Below, one piece after another: positions 18,854-27,139 of a DNA stretch of 64,000 bases. Numbering within the stretch: position 1 is the first letter of the stretch; each line of letters starts with the position of its first letter. The notes beneath the pieces were generated by a model that had not been told where the DNA came from, ran no database searches, and saw only the letters and a list, made by a program, of their open reading frames with translations. The stretch is from Psychrobacillus sp042944905. Lineage in GTDB: Bacteria; Bacillota; Bacilli; Bacillales_A; Planococcaceae. The DNA is taken from assembly GCF_042944905.1 (NCBI RefSeq), contig NZ_CP168496.1, positions 1,302,001 to 1,366,000 on the forward strand. Direction: 5' to 3'. Made by a program: the position numbers and the translations under genes.

Positions 18854-18908
18854 TTATCATTTGACAATTAAAAACGAGTGATGTTACTATTTACTTGTCA
18901 AATGATAA
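18854..18908. promoter_or_regulatory. Twin MarR operators over the oxidoreductase promoter
   Basis: TTATCATTTGACAA (18854-18867) and its exact reverse complement (18895-18908) are separated by 27 bp. Each is itself a near palindrome, TTRTCA-WW-TGAYAA. The left copy contains a TTGACA -35 box (18861-18866) with a possible -10 TACTAT at 18885-18890, and the right copy covers the likely start of transcription, so binding would block the promoter. Confidence 0.7.
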
Positions 18909-18925
18909 CTAAAGGGGAAGAGAAT

Positions 18926-19513
18926 ATGAATACGCTAGTGATTTATACATATCCTAATCACAAAAGTTTAAATTATGCATTTTTACAAAAAGTAATTGAA
19001 GGAAGTATGGAGAATCCTAATATTAATGAGTTGCAAGTATTAGATTTATATGGAGAGGGGTTTAATCCCGTTCTCGTATTTAATGAGCAAAAACGAAGAC
19101 GTGATATGCATCGTGATCCTTACATTGAAAAATATAGAAAGCAAATTACGTGGGCAGATCAGATTGTATTTGTGTATCCAATCTGGTGGGGAAGGCCACC
19201 TGCAATGCTTATGGGATACATAGATCAATTATTTGCTGCTAATTTTGCCTACAGGGATAAGAAGGGGTTACTACCAGAAGGACTTTTGAAAGGAAAGTCA
19301 GTTGTATGTGTATCGACCATGAAGGGGCCGAAAAATTATCTGCGTTTTTGGTTAAATAATGCTCATCAAGTATTAATGAGGAGAGCTCTATTTAATTTTG
19401 TGGGCATAAAAAAAGTGAAATTTTTTGAGTTCGGTAATATGGAAAAAGCAAATGGAAAACAAACAAAAAAACTAGAAAAAATTTATCGATATTTTAAGGA
19501 GTTAAACCGCTAG
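18926..19513 (+). CDS. NAD(P)H-dependent flavodoxin-like oxidoreductase (KefF/MdaB/YwrO type)
   Basis: A 195-aa flavodoxin-fold quinone reductase: TLVIYTYPNHKSLNYAF at the N-terminus (FMN phosphate loop), IVFVYPIWWGRPPAMLMGYI, typical of the family, and a GLLKGKSVVCVSTMKGP strand. It likely reduces quinones or nitroaromatics in two-electron steps using NAD(P)H. ATG at 18926 is chosen because AAGGGG lies about 8 nt upstream; an in-frame ATG at 18878 lies inside the operator region. It is divergent from marR and is probably induced by electrophiles. Confidence 0.9.
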   Translation: MNTLVIYTYPNHKSLNYAFLQKVIEGSMENPNINELQVLDLYGEGFNPVLVFNEQKRRRDMHRDPYIEKYRKQITWADQIVFVYPIWWGRPPAMLMGYIDQLFAANFAYRDKKGLLPEGLLKGKSVVCVSTMKGPKNYLRFWLNNAHQVLMRRALFNFVGIKKVKFFEFGNMEKANGKQTKKLEKIYRYFKELNR

Positions 19514-19854
19514 TAATAATATCTAATAGTCGAAGAGTTTAAAGTATGTCATATAATCTCGAGTGCATCTCAGAAAACCTTAAGTGTATTTTATTATCCG
19601 AAAAAGGAATTAAACAGAATATAGCTTTTAATAAGTCCATTTAAAAAAGGTTAAAGCAGCGATATTAATTTTAGATTTAAATAACTTCATATAGATTTAG
19701 ACACTTCCTTTAAATAAAAGTGATTATTGGAGGTGTCTTTTCGTTAGACACTAACTTGGAATGTCAAAATTAACTAATATGTATCCATCTTCATGCATTG
19801 GATATGCTAATGAAATATGCAAATTAGAATCTAATGAATTGGAGAGAAATGATC
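19514..19854 (+). other. Intergenic region containing a terminator
   Basis: A stem AGACACTTCC/GGAGGTGTCT lies at 19699-19708 and 19729-19738 (one wobble pair) with a TTTT tail, about 190 bp after the oxidoreductase gene. The rest is AT-rich with no convincing frame. GGAGAG at 19841-19846 is the ribosome binding site of the next gene. Confidence 0.6.
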
Positions 19855-21042
19855 ATGACAGGACTTTTTACAGCAATTTTATCAGTTATTGTATTAATAG
19901 GAACGGCATTTTTATTATCAAATAACAAGAAAAGTATCAACTATAGAGCAGTTGTAATCTTATTTATAGCTCAGCTTATTACTGCATATGCAATGCTTAA
20001 TACGACAATTGGTGGAAATATAGTAATAGCAGTTACGAACTTTTTCTCTAAGTTGATGGAATTTGGAAGAGAGGGGATAGCTTTTGTTTTTGGAGGTTTT
20101 GTGTTCACGAATGACACGCCTGTATTCTTTATCTCGGTATTACTACTAATTGTATTTACATCTACTTTACTTAGTGTACTGACTTACATCAGAATTTTAC
20201 CTCTAATGATTAAATATCTTGGAGGAGCAATTTCTAAAGTAACAGGTTTACCAGTAATTGAATCTTTCTCGACGGTTGCATCATCCATCTTTGGAGATAC
20301 GGGAGCTTTACTCGCCGTTAAGACTCATATTCCTAAAATGAATAGAAACAGGTTATTTATAGCTACTACAGCATCCATGACAAGTGTGTCCGCATCTATT
20401 GTAGGAGCTTATATGACAATGATTCCTCCTAAGTATGTACTGATAGCTTTACCTCTAAATGTAATGTCAGGGTTATTACTGGCATCAATGGTAGCTCCTG
20501 CTCAATATGTTGAAGGAGAACAGATTAAAGTGAAGGATATGATCCATGATGAGTCTCTTTTTGAGGCGATTGGCAATGGTGCTATTGATGGGATGAAAGT
20601 TGCTGGAATTGTGGGAGCTATGCTTATTGCTTACATCTCTCTAATTGCTATGATTAACTTTGTCCTTACAGCGACTATAGGAACGGATTTGACCACTATT
20701 CTGGGTTATTTATTGTCTCCGGTAGCGTGGTTGATGGGTGTACCTGCACATGAAATGATTCGAGCAGGAGGGATAATGGGAACAAAGATTATCTCCAATG
20801 AATTTGTTGCAATGTTGGGCTTTAAAGAAATTATACCCAACTTGTCTGCTAAGACAGTTGGAGTCGTATCCGCATTCCTAGTATCGTTTGCCAACTTTAG
20901 TACGATTGGAATCATCTTAGGGACAGTGAAGGCAATCGATGAAAAACAATCTGCAATGGTTGCAAAGTTTGGACTTAAAATGCTATTTGTTGCTACTATG
21001 GCATCTGTGTTAACGGCTACAATCGTTGGGTCATTTATCTAA
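19855..21042 (+). CDS. Concentrative nucleoside transporter (CNT/NupC family)
   Basis: A 395-aa polytopic protein with the CNT order: N-terminal helices, a Gate-like central segment (GREGIAFVFGGFVFTNDTPV), GLPVIESFSTVASSIFGDTG, ATTASMTSVSASIVGAYMTM and the C-terminal NEFVAMLGFKEIIPNLSAKT and SFANFSTIGIILGTV motifs. These are the nucleoside and cation binding regions. It imports nucleosides with H+ or Na+. ATG 19855 is chosen because GGAGAG lies 8 nt upstream; ATGs at 19834 and 19849 are too far or too close. It is monocistronic. Confidence 0.9.
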   Translation: MTGLFTAILSVIVLIGTAFLLSNNKKSINYRAVVILFIAQLITAYAMLNTTIGGNIVIAVTNFFSKLMEFGREGIAFVFGGFVFTNDTPVFFISVLLLIVFTSTLLSVLTYIRILPLMIKYLGGAISKVTGLPVIESFSTVASSIFGDTGALLAVKTHIPKMNRNRLFIATTASMTSVSASIVGAYMTMIPPKYVLIALPLNVMSGLLLASMVAPAQYVEGEQIKVKDMIHDESLFEAIGNGAIDGMKVAGIVGAMLIAYISLIAMINFVLTATIGTDLTTILGYLLSPVAWLMGVPAHEMIRAGGIMGTKIISNEFVAMLGFKEIIPNLSAKTVGVVSAFLVSFANFSTIGIILGTVKAIDEKQSAMVAKFGLKMLFVATMASVLTATIVGSFI

Positions 21043-21051
21043 AGAAAGTAC

Positions 21052-21780
21052 TTATTTCTCACTTTTAACTTTTGAAATAAATGTATACAGTGTAGTAGAA
21101 CTAATAATAACGATGCTAATCAGAGTGACCAGATGAATAGCTTTTTCTTGTGTGTTCATGTAAATCGCTACATAAGACCAAATAATAACTAGTGGGTACA
21201 AAATGTCTTGGTTAATAAGTGTAAACAATACAGCTAATATGCATCCTAATATGAGCGCAATAACCGTCCAACCGAGTTCTTCTATCCCTAAAAACGGGAA
21301 GCTATTGTTACGAACAAAATATGTAAATACATTCACAATACTCGCTATAAACACCCATCCTAAATAAATTGAAAATGGGATGAGATCAAAGAGACCACGG
21401 TTAGTATTCCGTTTAATTTTTCTGTAAATCCGTATTAGTGAGAACAATAAAAGAAAAATAATAACCGTAGACAAGCGAATCTTTTGTTGTGTAAATGCTA
21501 AAATCCAAGCTCCATTTAATATAAAATTTACAGGAATTAATAATTGAAGTTCCTTATAAACACTCCCTTTTTTCCCACGTACAAAAAATCCTTTTACAAT
21601 CCATAAAAACAAAAGGAAATAAATGAGGATCCATATGGAAAAAGCATAGTTTGCTGGTTGTATTAACGGCGTTTGCTCATTTGCAGTATACCCTACATTG
21701 TATCCAAGGGAATAATTGATAACTAGCATAACAATAAAAAAGATGAGGTTAACAATGGATATACGTATTATTAGATTCAG
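21052..21780 (-). CDS. TspO/MBR-like tryptophan-rich membrane protein, CTG start likely
   Basis: A polytopic protein with motifs PANYAFSIWILIYFL, NFILNGAWILAFTQ and SIYLGWVFIASIVNVF, matching the seven-to-eight helix proteins annotated as tryptophan-rich sensory protein in Bacillus. The first ATG at 21729 would cut the first helix in half. The same frame continues upstream to CTG at 21780 with AAAGGAGG 7 nt before it, giving a complete first helix (NLIIRISIVNLIFFIVMLVI) and 242 residues. The convergent nucleoside transporter ends 9 bp from its stop. The ligand is unknown. Confidence 0.78.
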   Translation of the reverse strand: MNLIIRISIVNLIFFIVMLVINYSLGYNVGYTANEQTPLIQPANYAFSIWILIYFLLFLWIVKGFFVRGKKGSVYKELQLLIPVNFILNGAWILAFTQQKIRLSTVIIFLLLFSLIRIYRKIKRNTNRGLFDLIPFSIYLGWVFIASIVNVFTYFVRNNSFPFLGIEELGWTVIALILGCILAVLFTLINQDILYPLVIIWSYVAIYMNTQEKAIHLVTLISIVIISSTTLYTFISKVKSEK

Positions 21781-21885
21781 TATTTTTCCTCCTTTGTGGG
21801 TTATAGGATTAATTGTTATACAATAATCCTATTCTACATAAACTACATTGCCTTCTTTAAGCATTATGGAGATAGGAGGAATCGA

Positions 21886-22144
21886 ATGAACACCCCTTAT
21901 TTTAACAATATGTGCTTGTGCCCATTAATAGACTGGGAAGGACAAGTTGCTCATTTTGCAAAGGATGCGTATGCGTATGGCTTTCCTCTTTTACTCATGG
22001 ATAAAACGAGAAGGAAAGGTTTATTAAGTTTAGCGCAGAACAATAAATTCTATCATCAAAAGGAATTAATCTACCTCGCAGTTTACGGAGGTGATGAGAC
22101 CAAATGTAGATACGCTTTATTCTTCTGCATTCTTTGGAAAATAG
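21886..22144 (+). pseudogene. Truncated, frameshifted DUF1254 gene
   Basis: From ATG 21886 (GGAGG upstream) the frame gives MNTPYFNNMCLCPLIDWEGQ and AKDAYAYGFPLLLMDKTRRK, the usual DUF1254 opening. Around 22093 the DUF1254 hallmark RPNVDTLYSSAFF appears, but in another frame, and that frame ends at TAG 22142-22144. So a 1-nt frameshift and loss of most of the protein (normally about 450 residues) are seen. The unshifted frame runs to 22206 as non-homologous residues. Confidence 0.7.
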
Positions 22145-22317
22145 TTTTTTTAGTTAGATTTATAATTGAATTTATTAAAAATGGATTAATTTTCTCACCT
22201 AACTAGAGAATTTAAAACTTTTAAGAAAAGCGTTATATCAAGTGAGGTTATAGAAGAGGCATATCAAGCCATTTCAATAAACTTTTTATCATTTCTTATT
22301 ATATTTTCAGTAATACT

Positions 22318-22620
22318 TTACTTTTTATATAAAGCAACTCGGCAAGGAAATAGTTGCGCTTCCATAATCCCATCTTTAACAGCGGGGTCATTATGCATAA
22401 GCTCAATTGCTTCTTCCTCCGTATCTACTTCCAAAATGACTATTCCCATTGGGTCCATAGTTAAAGTTCTACCTGCTAAAAGAAGCTTTCCTTCTTCTTG
22501 CAAATTTTGTAATACTTCAAAATGATGTTGGACAACTAAATTTTCTTTTTCAGTCCAGTTCGCTTGATCTAACAAGGAAGGAACAAGTTTGAGTTGATAT
22601 AAAAACTGTAATTTTTCCAT
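22318..22620 (-). CDS. YciI-family small protein
   Basis: A 100-aa ferredoxin-like fold protein with QHHFEVLQNLQEEGKLLLAG, DPMGIVILEVDTEEEAIELM and NDPAVKDGIMEAQLFPCRVA. It keeps the His and Asp pair typical of YciI (HHFE and NDPAV). The biochemical role is not established for most members. It is monocistronic, convergent to the decayed DUF1254 gene. Confidence 0.88.
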   Translation of the reverse strand: MEKLQFLYQLKLVPSLLDQANWTEKENLVVQHHFEVLQNLQEEGKLLLAGRTLTMDPMGIVILEVDTEEEAIELMHNDPAVKDGIMEAQLFPCRVALYKK

Positions 22621-22825
22621 TAGAGATTTCCTTAAAAGTGCGATGTAAAAATATACTTCATTATTATTGTATCAAAAACATAGAATGATAGCTTTATCTG
22701 AAAAGTATTGGTTAAAGTTTTGCAGAGTGGTATAAAATATTTTCTTCGAAACAGGTTGAATATTCTGTTTTTAATACATATACTTAAAATGAAATAAAAT
22801 TTTTTACTAAGTTAGGGGGATTTAG

Positions 22826-24280
22826 TTGGAGCAATTAGTAGGATGGTTGAATAATGTGTTGTGGAGTTCTCCAATCATTTATTTGTCGCTTGGAGTTGGA
22901 GTGTTGTTTTCAATCATGACTCGCTTTATGCAAGTTAGATTGGTGAAGGACATGGTGAAGCTACTATTTAAAGGGGAGAAGTCAGATGCAGGTATTACTT
23001 CTTTTCAAGCGATGTCAGTTGCTTTATCTGGACGAGTAGGAACTGGTAATATTGCAGGAACGGCAACAGCAATAGCGTTTGGAGGTCCCGGAGCAGTATT
23101 CTGGATGTGGGCGATTGCTTTTCTTGGAGCAAGTACGGCATATGTGGAATCGACGTTGGCACAAATCTATAAAGTAAAGCAGGATGGGGAATACCGCGGA
23201 GGTCCTGCATATTATTTCGAAAAAGGGATCGGGAAAAAGTGGTATGGGGTACTTTTCGCTGTTTCATCTGTATTAGCAATGGCGTTGTTAATGCCAGGTG
23301 TACAGGCAAACTCGATTGCAGCGGGGCTTGAGAATGCATTTGGTATGAATACTATGATTACTGCTATTATTATTGTTATACTTCTTGGTTTTATCATTTT
23401 TGGAGGAATCAAAAGGATTGCTAATACTGCTCAATTTGTTGTGCCATTTATGGCGGTTGGATATGTCCTTGTATCACTTATTGTTATTGCACTTAATGTT
23501 ACTGAATTACCGAATATATTTGTGCTAATTTTCAAGAGTGCATTTGGAATGGATGCAGCATTTGGTGGAATAGTAGGTATGGCTATTTCGTGGGGTGTTA
23601 AACGCGGAATCTATTCGAACGAAGCAGGGCAAGGGTCTGGTGCACACGCTGCTGGTGCAGCTGAAGTTTCGCATCCAGCAAAACAAGGAATTGTTCAAGC
23701 ATTTTCTGTTTATATCGATACGTTGATCGTCTGTTCAGCGACTGCTTTTATGATATTAATTACAGGAATGTATAATACAGTTCGACCAGATAGCACTTTT
23801 ATCGTAAAACGACTAGGAGATATGCAACCAGGTCCGGGATATACACAATCAGCTGTCGAATCGGTTTTACCTGGTTTCGGAGCGGGCTTTGTCGCAATTG
23901 CATTATTCTTCTTCGCATTTACGACTATTATGGCTTACTATTATATTGCAGAAACAAATATTGCTTATTTAACGAGAAAAACGAAATCGAAATTACCAAT
24001 GTTATTAGTCAAGATTGTGTTATTAGGAGCTACTTTCTATGGAAGTATTCGCACAGCTGCCGTTGCATGGGACATGGGAGATATCGGCTTAGGTCTTATG
24101 GTTTGGCTCAATTTAATTGGAATATTAATACTCTTTAAGCCTTCTATGATTGCTTTAAAAGATTACGAGAAACAGAAAAAAGAAGGAATAGATCCAGTAT
24201 TCCGTCCAGAACTGCTTGGAATTAAACATGCGGATTTCTGGGAGACTGAAGAGTATCGTAAAAAATATTTAGAGAAATAG
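22826..24280 (+). CDS. Sodium:alanine/glycine symporter, AGCS family (copy 1)
   Basis: A 484-aa polytopic symporter with family motifs ALSGRVGTGNIAGTATAIAF, GGPGAVFWMWAIAFLGASTA, the signature GGPAYYFEKG and NEAGQGSGAHAAGAAEVSHP. It imports alanine or glycine with Na+. The start is TTG at 22826 with AGGGGGA 5 nt upstream. It is closely similar to a second copy at 32509-33915; the substrate may differ. A strong terminator follows. Confidence 0.93.
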   Translation: MEQLVGWLNNVLWSSPIIYLSLGVGVLFSIMTRFMQVRLVKDMVKLLFKGEKSDAGITSFQAMSVALSGRVGTGNIAGTATAIAFGGPGAVFWMWAIAFLGASTAYVESTLAQIYKVKQDGEYRGGPAYYFEKGIGKKWYGVLFAVSSVLAMALLMPGVQANSIAAGLENAFGMNTMITAIIIVILLGFIIFGGIKRIANTAQFVVPFMAVGYVLVSLIVIALNVTELPNIFVLIFKSAFGMDAAFGGIVGMAISWGVKRGIYSNEAGQGSGAHAAGAAEVSHPAKQGIVQAFSVYIDTLIVCSATAFMILITGMYNTVRPDSTFIVKRLGDMQPGPGYTQSAVESVLPGFGAGFVAIALFFFAFTTIMAYYYIAETNIAYLTRKTKSKLPMLLVKIVLLGATFYGSIRTAAVAWDMGDIGLGLMVWLNLIGILILFKPSMIALKDYEKQKKEGIDPVFRPELLGIKHADFWETEEYRKKYLEK

Positions 24281-24288
24281 AGTAGTAG

Positions 24289-24323
24289 CTGGCACATCAA
24301 TATAAATTTGATGTGCCAGTTTT
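24289..24323 (+). terminator. Terminator after alanine symporter 1
   Basis: A perfect 12-bp stem CTGGCACATCAA/TTGATGTGCCAG with a 7-nt loop is followed by TTTT. Confidence 0.9.
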
Positions 24324-24363
24324 ATGTTAAAGGCAAGAAATACTTTGCAAACTTTTAAAAATG

Positions 24364-24410
24364 AAGTTCGAATCTCAACTCAAATTTAATTTTTGTCGAG
24401 ATTCGAACTT
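24364..24410 (-). terminator. Terminator after the Asn/Ser-rich gene (minus strand)
   Basis: A perfect 13-bp stem AAGTTCGAATCTC/GAGATTCGAACTT with a 21-nt loop. In the minus-strand sense it is followed by CATTTTT, so it serves the gene ending at 24451. Confidence 0.7.
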
Positions 24411-24450
24411 GCTTATTAGATTCTAAATTGGCCAGAACTGTTACTAAAAA

Positions 24451-25374
24451 TCATTGCAGAATATTTGATGTAGGTGCGTTGTTGTTGTTGTTGTTGTTGT
24501 TTGATGTTTTTGAAGACGCGTTTATTACGGAAGAATCTAAATGAGGTAATTTATCCTTATTATCTGCACCATTTATTTGTGATTTTGTTTCATCTGCTTT
24601 TGGCTTGTTGTTACTGCTATTATTAGAAACTGACGCAGATTTCATGGTCGTATTATTTGAAGTAGTGTTTTTCAGACCACTTGAATTTCCATTTGTAGCA
24701 TTCCTCGTGTTATTCTTTCCGTTAGCTGTTGCATTCTTATTAGATGTTTCACTAGCCGCAGAAGCTTGCTTTCCAGGATTATTTTGTGATCCGATCATGC
24801 TAGCAACGTCATTGATTATTTGTCCAACCTGTGGTGCAATGGTTTGGGATGCAGTTCCACTTGTCATTTGTTGGGCCGCATTTCCTAGAGTCTGAGCGAT
24901 GTTACCACTCGCAGCATTTTGTCCTGTAGCACCGTTCGTACTTTGAGTCCCACCCTTATTTTGAGCACTAACCGTCGCACTTTGAGAAGCATTTCCACTA
25001 GTGAACATTTGTACGACTTTTCCGACTATCTGCATTATGTTGCCCATTTGTCTATTGCTATTATCCGAAGAAATTTCTCCAGATGGAGTTGAGCTATTCA
25101 TTGCAGCACCAGATAATGCACCTTGAGAAGAGTTGCCGCTCTTCATTTTTTGCATCATATTACTATTCGTTATGGATGAACCCATTGCCTTTCTCGGGCA
25201 AAATTTTGTAGCGCCTTCCGCTGCTTTCATTGAACCTAACAAGATAAGCAATTTTCCACTTCTGCTTTTCGAATCATGTATAAGCCTTACCGTGCCATAA
25301 GCAGTCATCATTGAGCCCAACATGAAACGGGTATATGCACTTCTTGAACTGATGTTTTGTTGTGTTTGTGTCAT
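24451..25374 (-). CDS. Asn/Ser/Thr-rich low-complexity protein with a YgaP-like N-terminal segment
   Basis: A 307-aa protein. The first 65 residues (SRSAYTRFMLGSMMTAYGTV, GKLLILLGSMKAAEGATKFC) look like a DUF2892/YgaP-type pair of short membrane helices with a Cys-Pro. The rest is disordered and rich in N, S, T, Q, G: several degenerate repeats of the type QxMTSGxASQ (FTSGNASQSATVSAQ, MTSGTASQTIAPQV), then KNATANGKNNTRNATNG and a terminal run of eight Asn coded by a GTT/AAC repeat. It lies beside a SASP gene, which hints at a spore surface or sporulation role (inference). The function is unknown. Confidence 0.65.
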   Translation of the reverse strand: MTQTQQNISSRSAYTRFMLGSMMTAYGTVRLIHDSKSRSGKLLILLGSMKAAEGATKFCPRKAMGSSITNSNMMQKMKSGNSSQGALSGAAMNSSTPSGEISSDNSNRQMGNIMQIVGKVVQMFTSGNASQSATVSAQNKGGTQSTNGATGQNAASGNIAQTLGNAAQQMTSGTASQTIAPQVGQIINDVASMIGSQNNPGKQASAASETSNKNATANGKNNTRNATNGNSSGLKNTTSNNTTMKSASVSNNSSNNKPKADETKSQINGADNKDKLPHLDSSVINASSKTSNNNNNNNNAPTSNILQ

Positions 25375-25517
25375 CTGTGTAGTACCTCCAGTTGTATTTT
25401 CGAAAAAGCGCCTTACTGCTACTATTTTTATTGCAAAGTAGCATGGGACTCAGCTTTATAATCCCCCAACCTTCGCTGATTATGCGTCTAGGGGAGAGCA
25501 ACTGCGGAGTAGTTAGT

Positions 25518-25788
25518 TCATTTTCGTGTCATTTGTTCTTGAGCCATTCTTATCATTTCTTTCACCATATTACCGCCAATCGGTCCACCAATTTTTCCAG
25601 CCTGTTCAGATGTAAGTTTGCCATTGTATCCCTTACTCAATGGAATATTTAACTCTTCAGCAACTTCGTACTTTACATGATCGGGATTGTTTAAATCTAC
25701 ATCGTAACCGATATCTTTCATAACTCGTGCCTTAAGTTTGTCTAATTCTTTTCGAGCGGAAGGTACTAATATTTTTTTTTTTTGTCAT
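25518..25788 (-). pseudogene. Alpha/beta-type small acid-soluble spore protein gene, frameshifted at a 12-A tract
   Basis: The frame ending at 25518 encodes LNNPDHVKYEVAEELNIPLS and SEQAGKIGGPIGGNMVKEMI, the alpha/beta SASP core (with the GPR cleavage-like EVAEELNIP region) that coats spore DNA. The natural start ATG 25788 with GGAG upstream begins MTKKK, but a run of 12 A (25772-25783 on the plus strand as T) puts it one base out of frame. With 11 A the protein would read MTKKKILVPSARKELDKLKA and on into the core, about 89 residues. As written only an internal ATG at 25721 is in frame. This may be a real slip or a homopolymer error. Confidence 0.8.
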
Positions 25789-26057
25789 TTTCCTTCACTC
25801 CTTTGCTTATTATTCTTACCTGAAAATGAAGCTTTACTCGTGTTAGAGCAAAGTACTCTGAGAAAATCAGACTAAACTATTTTCCGGGAAATATAAATTT
25901 TAGAATGTCCTTCTTTTTTCTAATAAATAACCACTTTTTTTTGACTAAATTCAATAACCGAGTTTCAGGTGAAACAGCAAAGTGTCAATATTGAAAACAC
26001 CACATATGTATTAATGAATAAGATATAGTAACTTCTTTTCTGGAACGGTGGGATGTT

Positions 26058-26726
26058 GTGAAGAAACATGGAGAGGAGCTCATTTTTTCGGGAGCATGGG
26101 TAATTGTAATTGGGACAATTATCTCTGCTATAGGACAAACGAAAGAAACTACGACTGGTACTCCAAAGGGTGCAAAGTTAGTTGCGCAAGGAAATGCCAT
26201 CGAAGCTTTTGGCAATAGCCTTCAAGTGCTGGGAAATACAGAATTATTTTTGGAAGAAAAAGAGCCATTCCGAATGGACAACATCATAGGATGCTGGCTT
26301 CAAGCTGGAGGAAACTCTACAAACACAGTTGCAACGGAGATTGAAATTCATTCTTCTGAGGAAGAGGGACTTAGGTTAAATGCAGTTGGAAGCGGAGTAC
26401 AAGGTCTTGGTGCAGTTTATGAAGCTGTAGGGGCTGTAGCAGGAAAATCACCAACAAAAAATCTTGAGGCAACGGGAAATAGCTTAGTAGCATTGGGAGC
26501 ATTTCTTGATGCAGCTGGTAATATATCGATTCTAAATAAATTGGATATTTCAGGAGAAACGCTAGAATTAATTGGAAGTTGGACACAAGTAATTGGCGCA
26601 TGTACAGAACTTATTGCTTTAGCCATTGCATCGAATATCGAATTAACACAACAAAAAAGTTATTCTTATCCATATGCTGATGTAGGGTATTATTGGTACG
26701 AGCCGAATCCTTATGGAATGATATAG
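26058..26726 (+). CDS. DUF6944-type Gly-periodic repetitive protein (copy 1)
   Basis: A 222-aa protein built of repeated G-x(5-6)-G units: GAWVIVIGTIISAIGQ, GNAIEAFGNSLQVLGN, GCWLQAGGN, GSGVQGLGAVYEAVG, GNSLVALGAFLDAAGN, GSWTQVIGA. This is a regular helix-like repeat without charged face, as in the family annotated DUF6944 repetitive protein. The function is unknown. The start is taken as GTG 26058 with GGTGGG 5-6 nt upstream; the aligned paralogue at 36053 has the same leader, except that six codons upstream it has ATG where this copy has CTG. The C-terminus is Tyr/Pro-rich (DVGYYWYEPNPYG). It sits beside spore genes. Confidence 0.8.
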   Translation: MKKHGEELIFSGAWVIVIGTIISAIGQTKETTTGTPKGAKLVAQGNAIEAFGNSLQVLGNTELFLEEKEPFRMDNIIGCWLQAGGNSTNTVATEIEIHSSEEEGLRLNAVGSGVQGLGAVYEAVGAVAGKSPTKNLEATGNSLVALGAFLDAAGNISILNKLDISGETLELIGSWTQVIGACTELIALAIASNIELTQQKSYSYPYADVGYYWYEPNPYGMI

Positions 26727-26754
26727 CTCCCTAATGACACTCCGTATATAAGGT

Positions 26755-26783
26755 GGCCGAAGAGAGAATTTCGGTCGCTTTTT
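26755..26783 (+). terminator. Terminator after DUF6944 copy 1
   Basis: The stem GGCCGAA/TTCGGTC (one wobble) with an 8-nt loop is followed by GCTTTTT. Confidence 0.8.
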
Positions 26784-26831
26784 CATTTTTTTATGGGAAT
26801 TCTGTTCCTGGCAATTTCCTTTACTAATAAA

Positions 26832-26863
26832 TCAATAAACAGTGACATAATTTTCTCATATAC
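26832..26863 (+). promoter_or_regulatory. Candidate forespore (sigma-G-like) promoter of splAB
   Basis: TCAATAA (26832-26838), an 18-nt spacer and CATATAC (26857-26863) resemble sigma-F/G elements (TGAATA / CATACTA). It is about 38 bp upstream of the splA start. The spl operon of B. subtilis is sigma-G dependent, which fits. Confidence 0.4.
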
Positions 26864-26900
26864 AGCCAAACTAACTTCAAGAAATGAGGAGGGTGATGTC

Positions 26901-27125
26901 TTGCTTAGTAATTACAATGCGGGAGACGTAGTTTATATTTTTTATCGAAATCCACATATCCAAAATGTAGCTAATATACAAGAAGCGGCCGTTGTAAATA
27001 GCCCGGATAATCCGAATGAATTAGCTCTTTTTCTTTATGAAACTTATTACCCTTTATCAACTGAAATGGCCATCTATGCAAATGAAGCAGATGCTGAACA
27101 CGCGTATCGCCAGTATTTTCATTAA
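26901..27125 (+). CDS. splA: Transcriptional regulator SplA
   Basis: A 74-aa protein starting LLSNYNAGDVVYIFYRNPHI and continuing NVANIQEAAVVNSPDNPNE, the SplA family described as a TRAP-like negative regulator of spl. TTG at 26901 is chosen: GGAGGG lies 8-9 nt upstream and homologues begin here. The longer frame from 26793 crosses the candidate promoter. splB follows 14 bp later. Confidence 0.9.
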   Translation: MLSNYNAGDVVYIFYRNPHIQNVANIQEAAVVNSPDNPNELALFLYETYYPLSTEMAIYANEADAEHAYRQYFH

Positions 27126-27139
27126 AAGGGAGGTAAGAC

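Noticed and set aside
24605..24895. Plus-strand frame of 96 codons
   Set aside because: It is antisense to the Asn/Ser-rich gene, lacks a ribosome binding site and has a biased composition that mirrors the opposite strand.
26793..26900. Longer splA frame
   Set aside because: The added residues run through the preceding terminator tail and candidate promoter; SplA homologues begin at the TTG with its own ribosome binding site.
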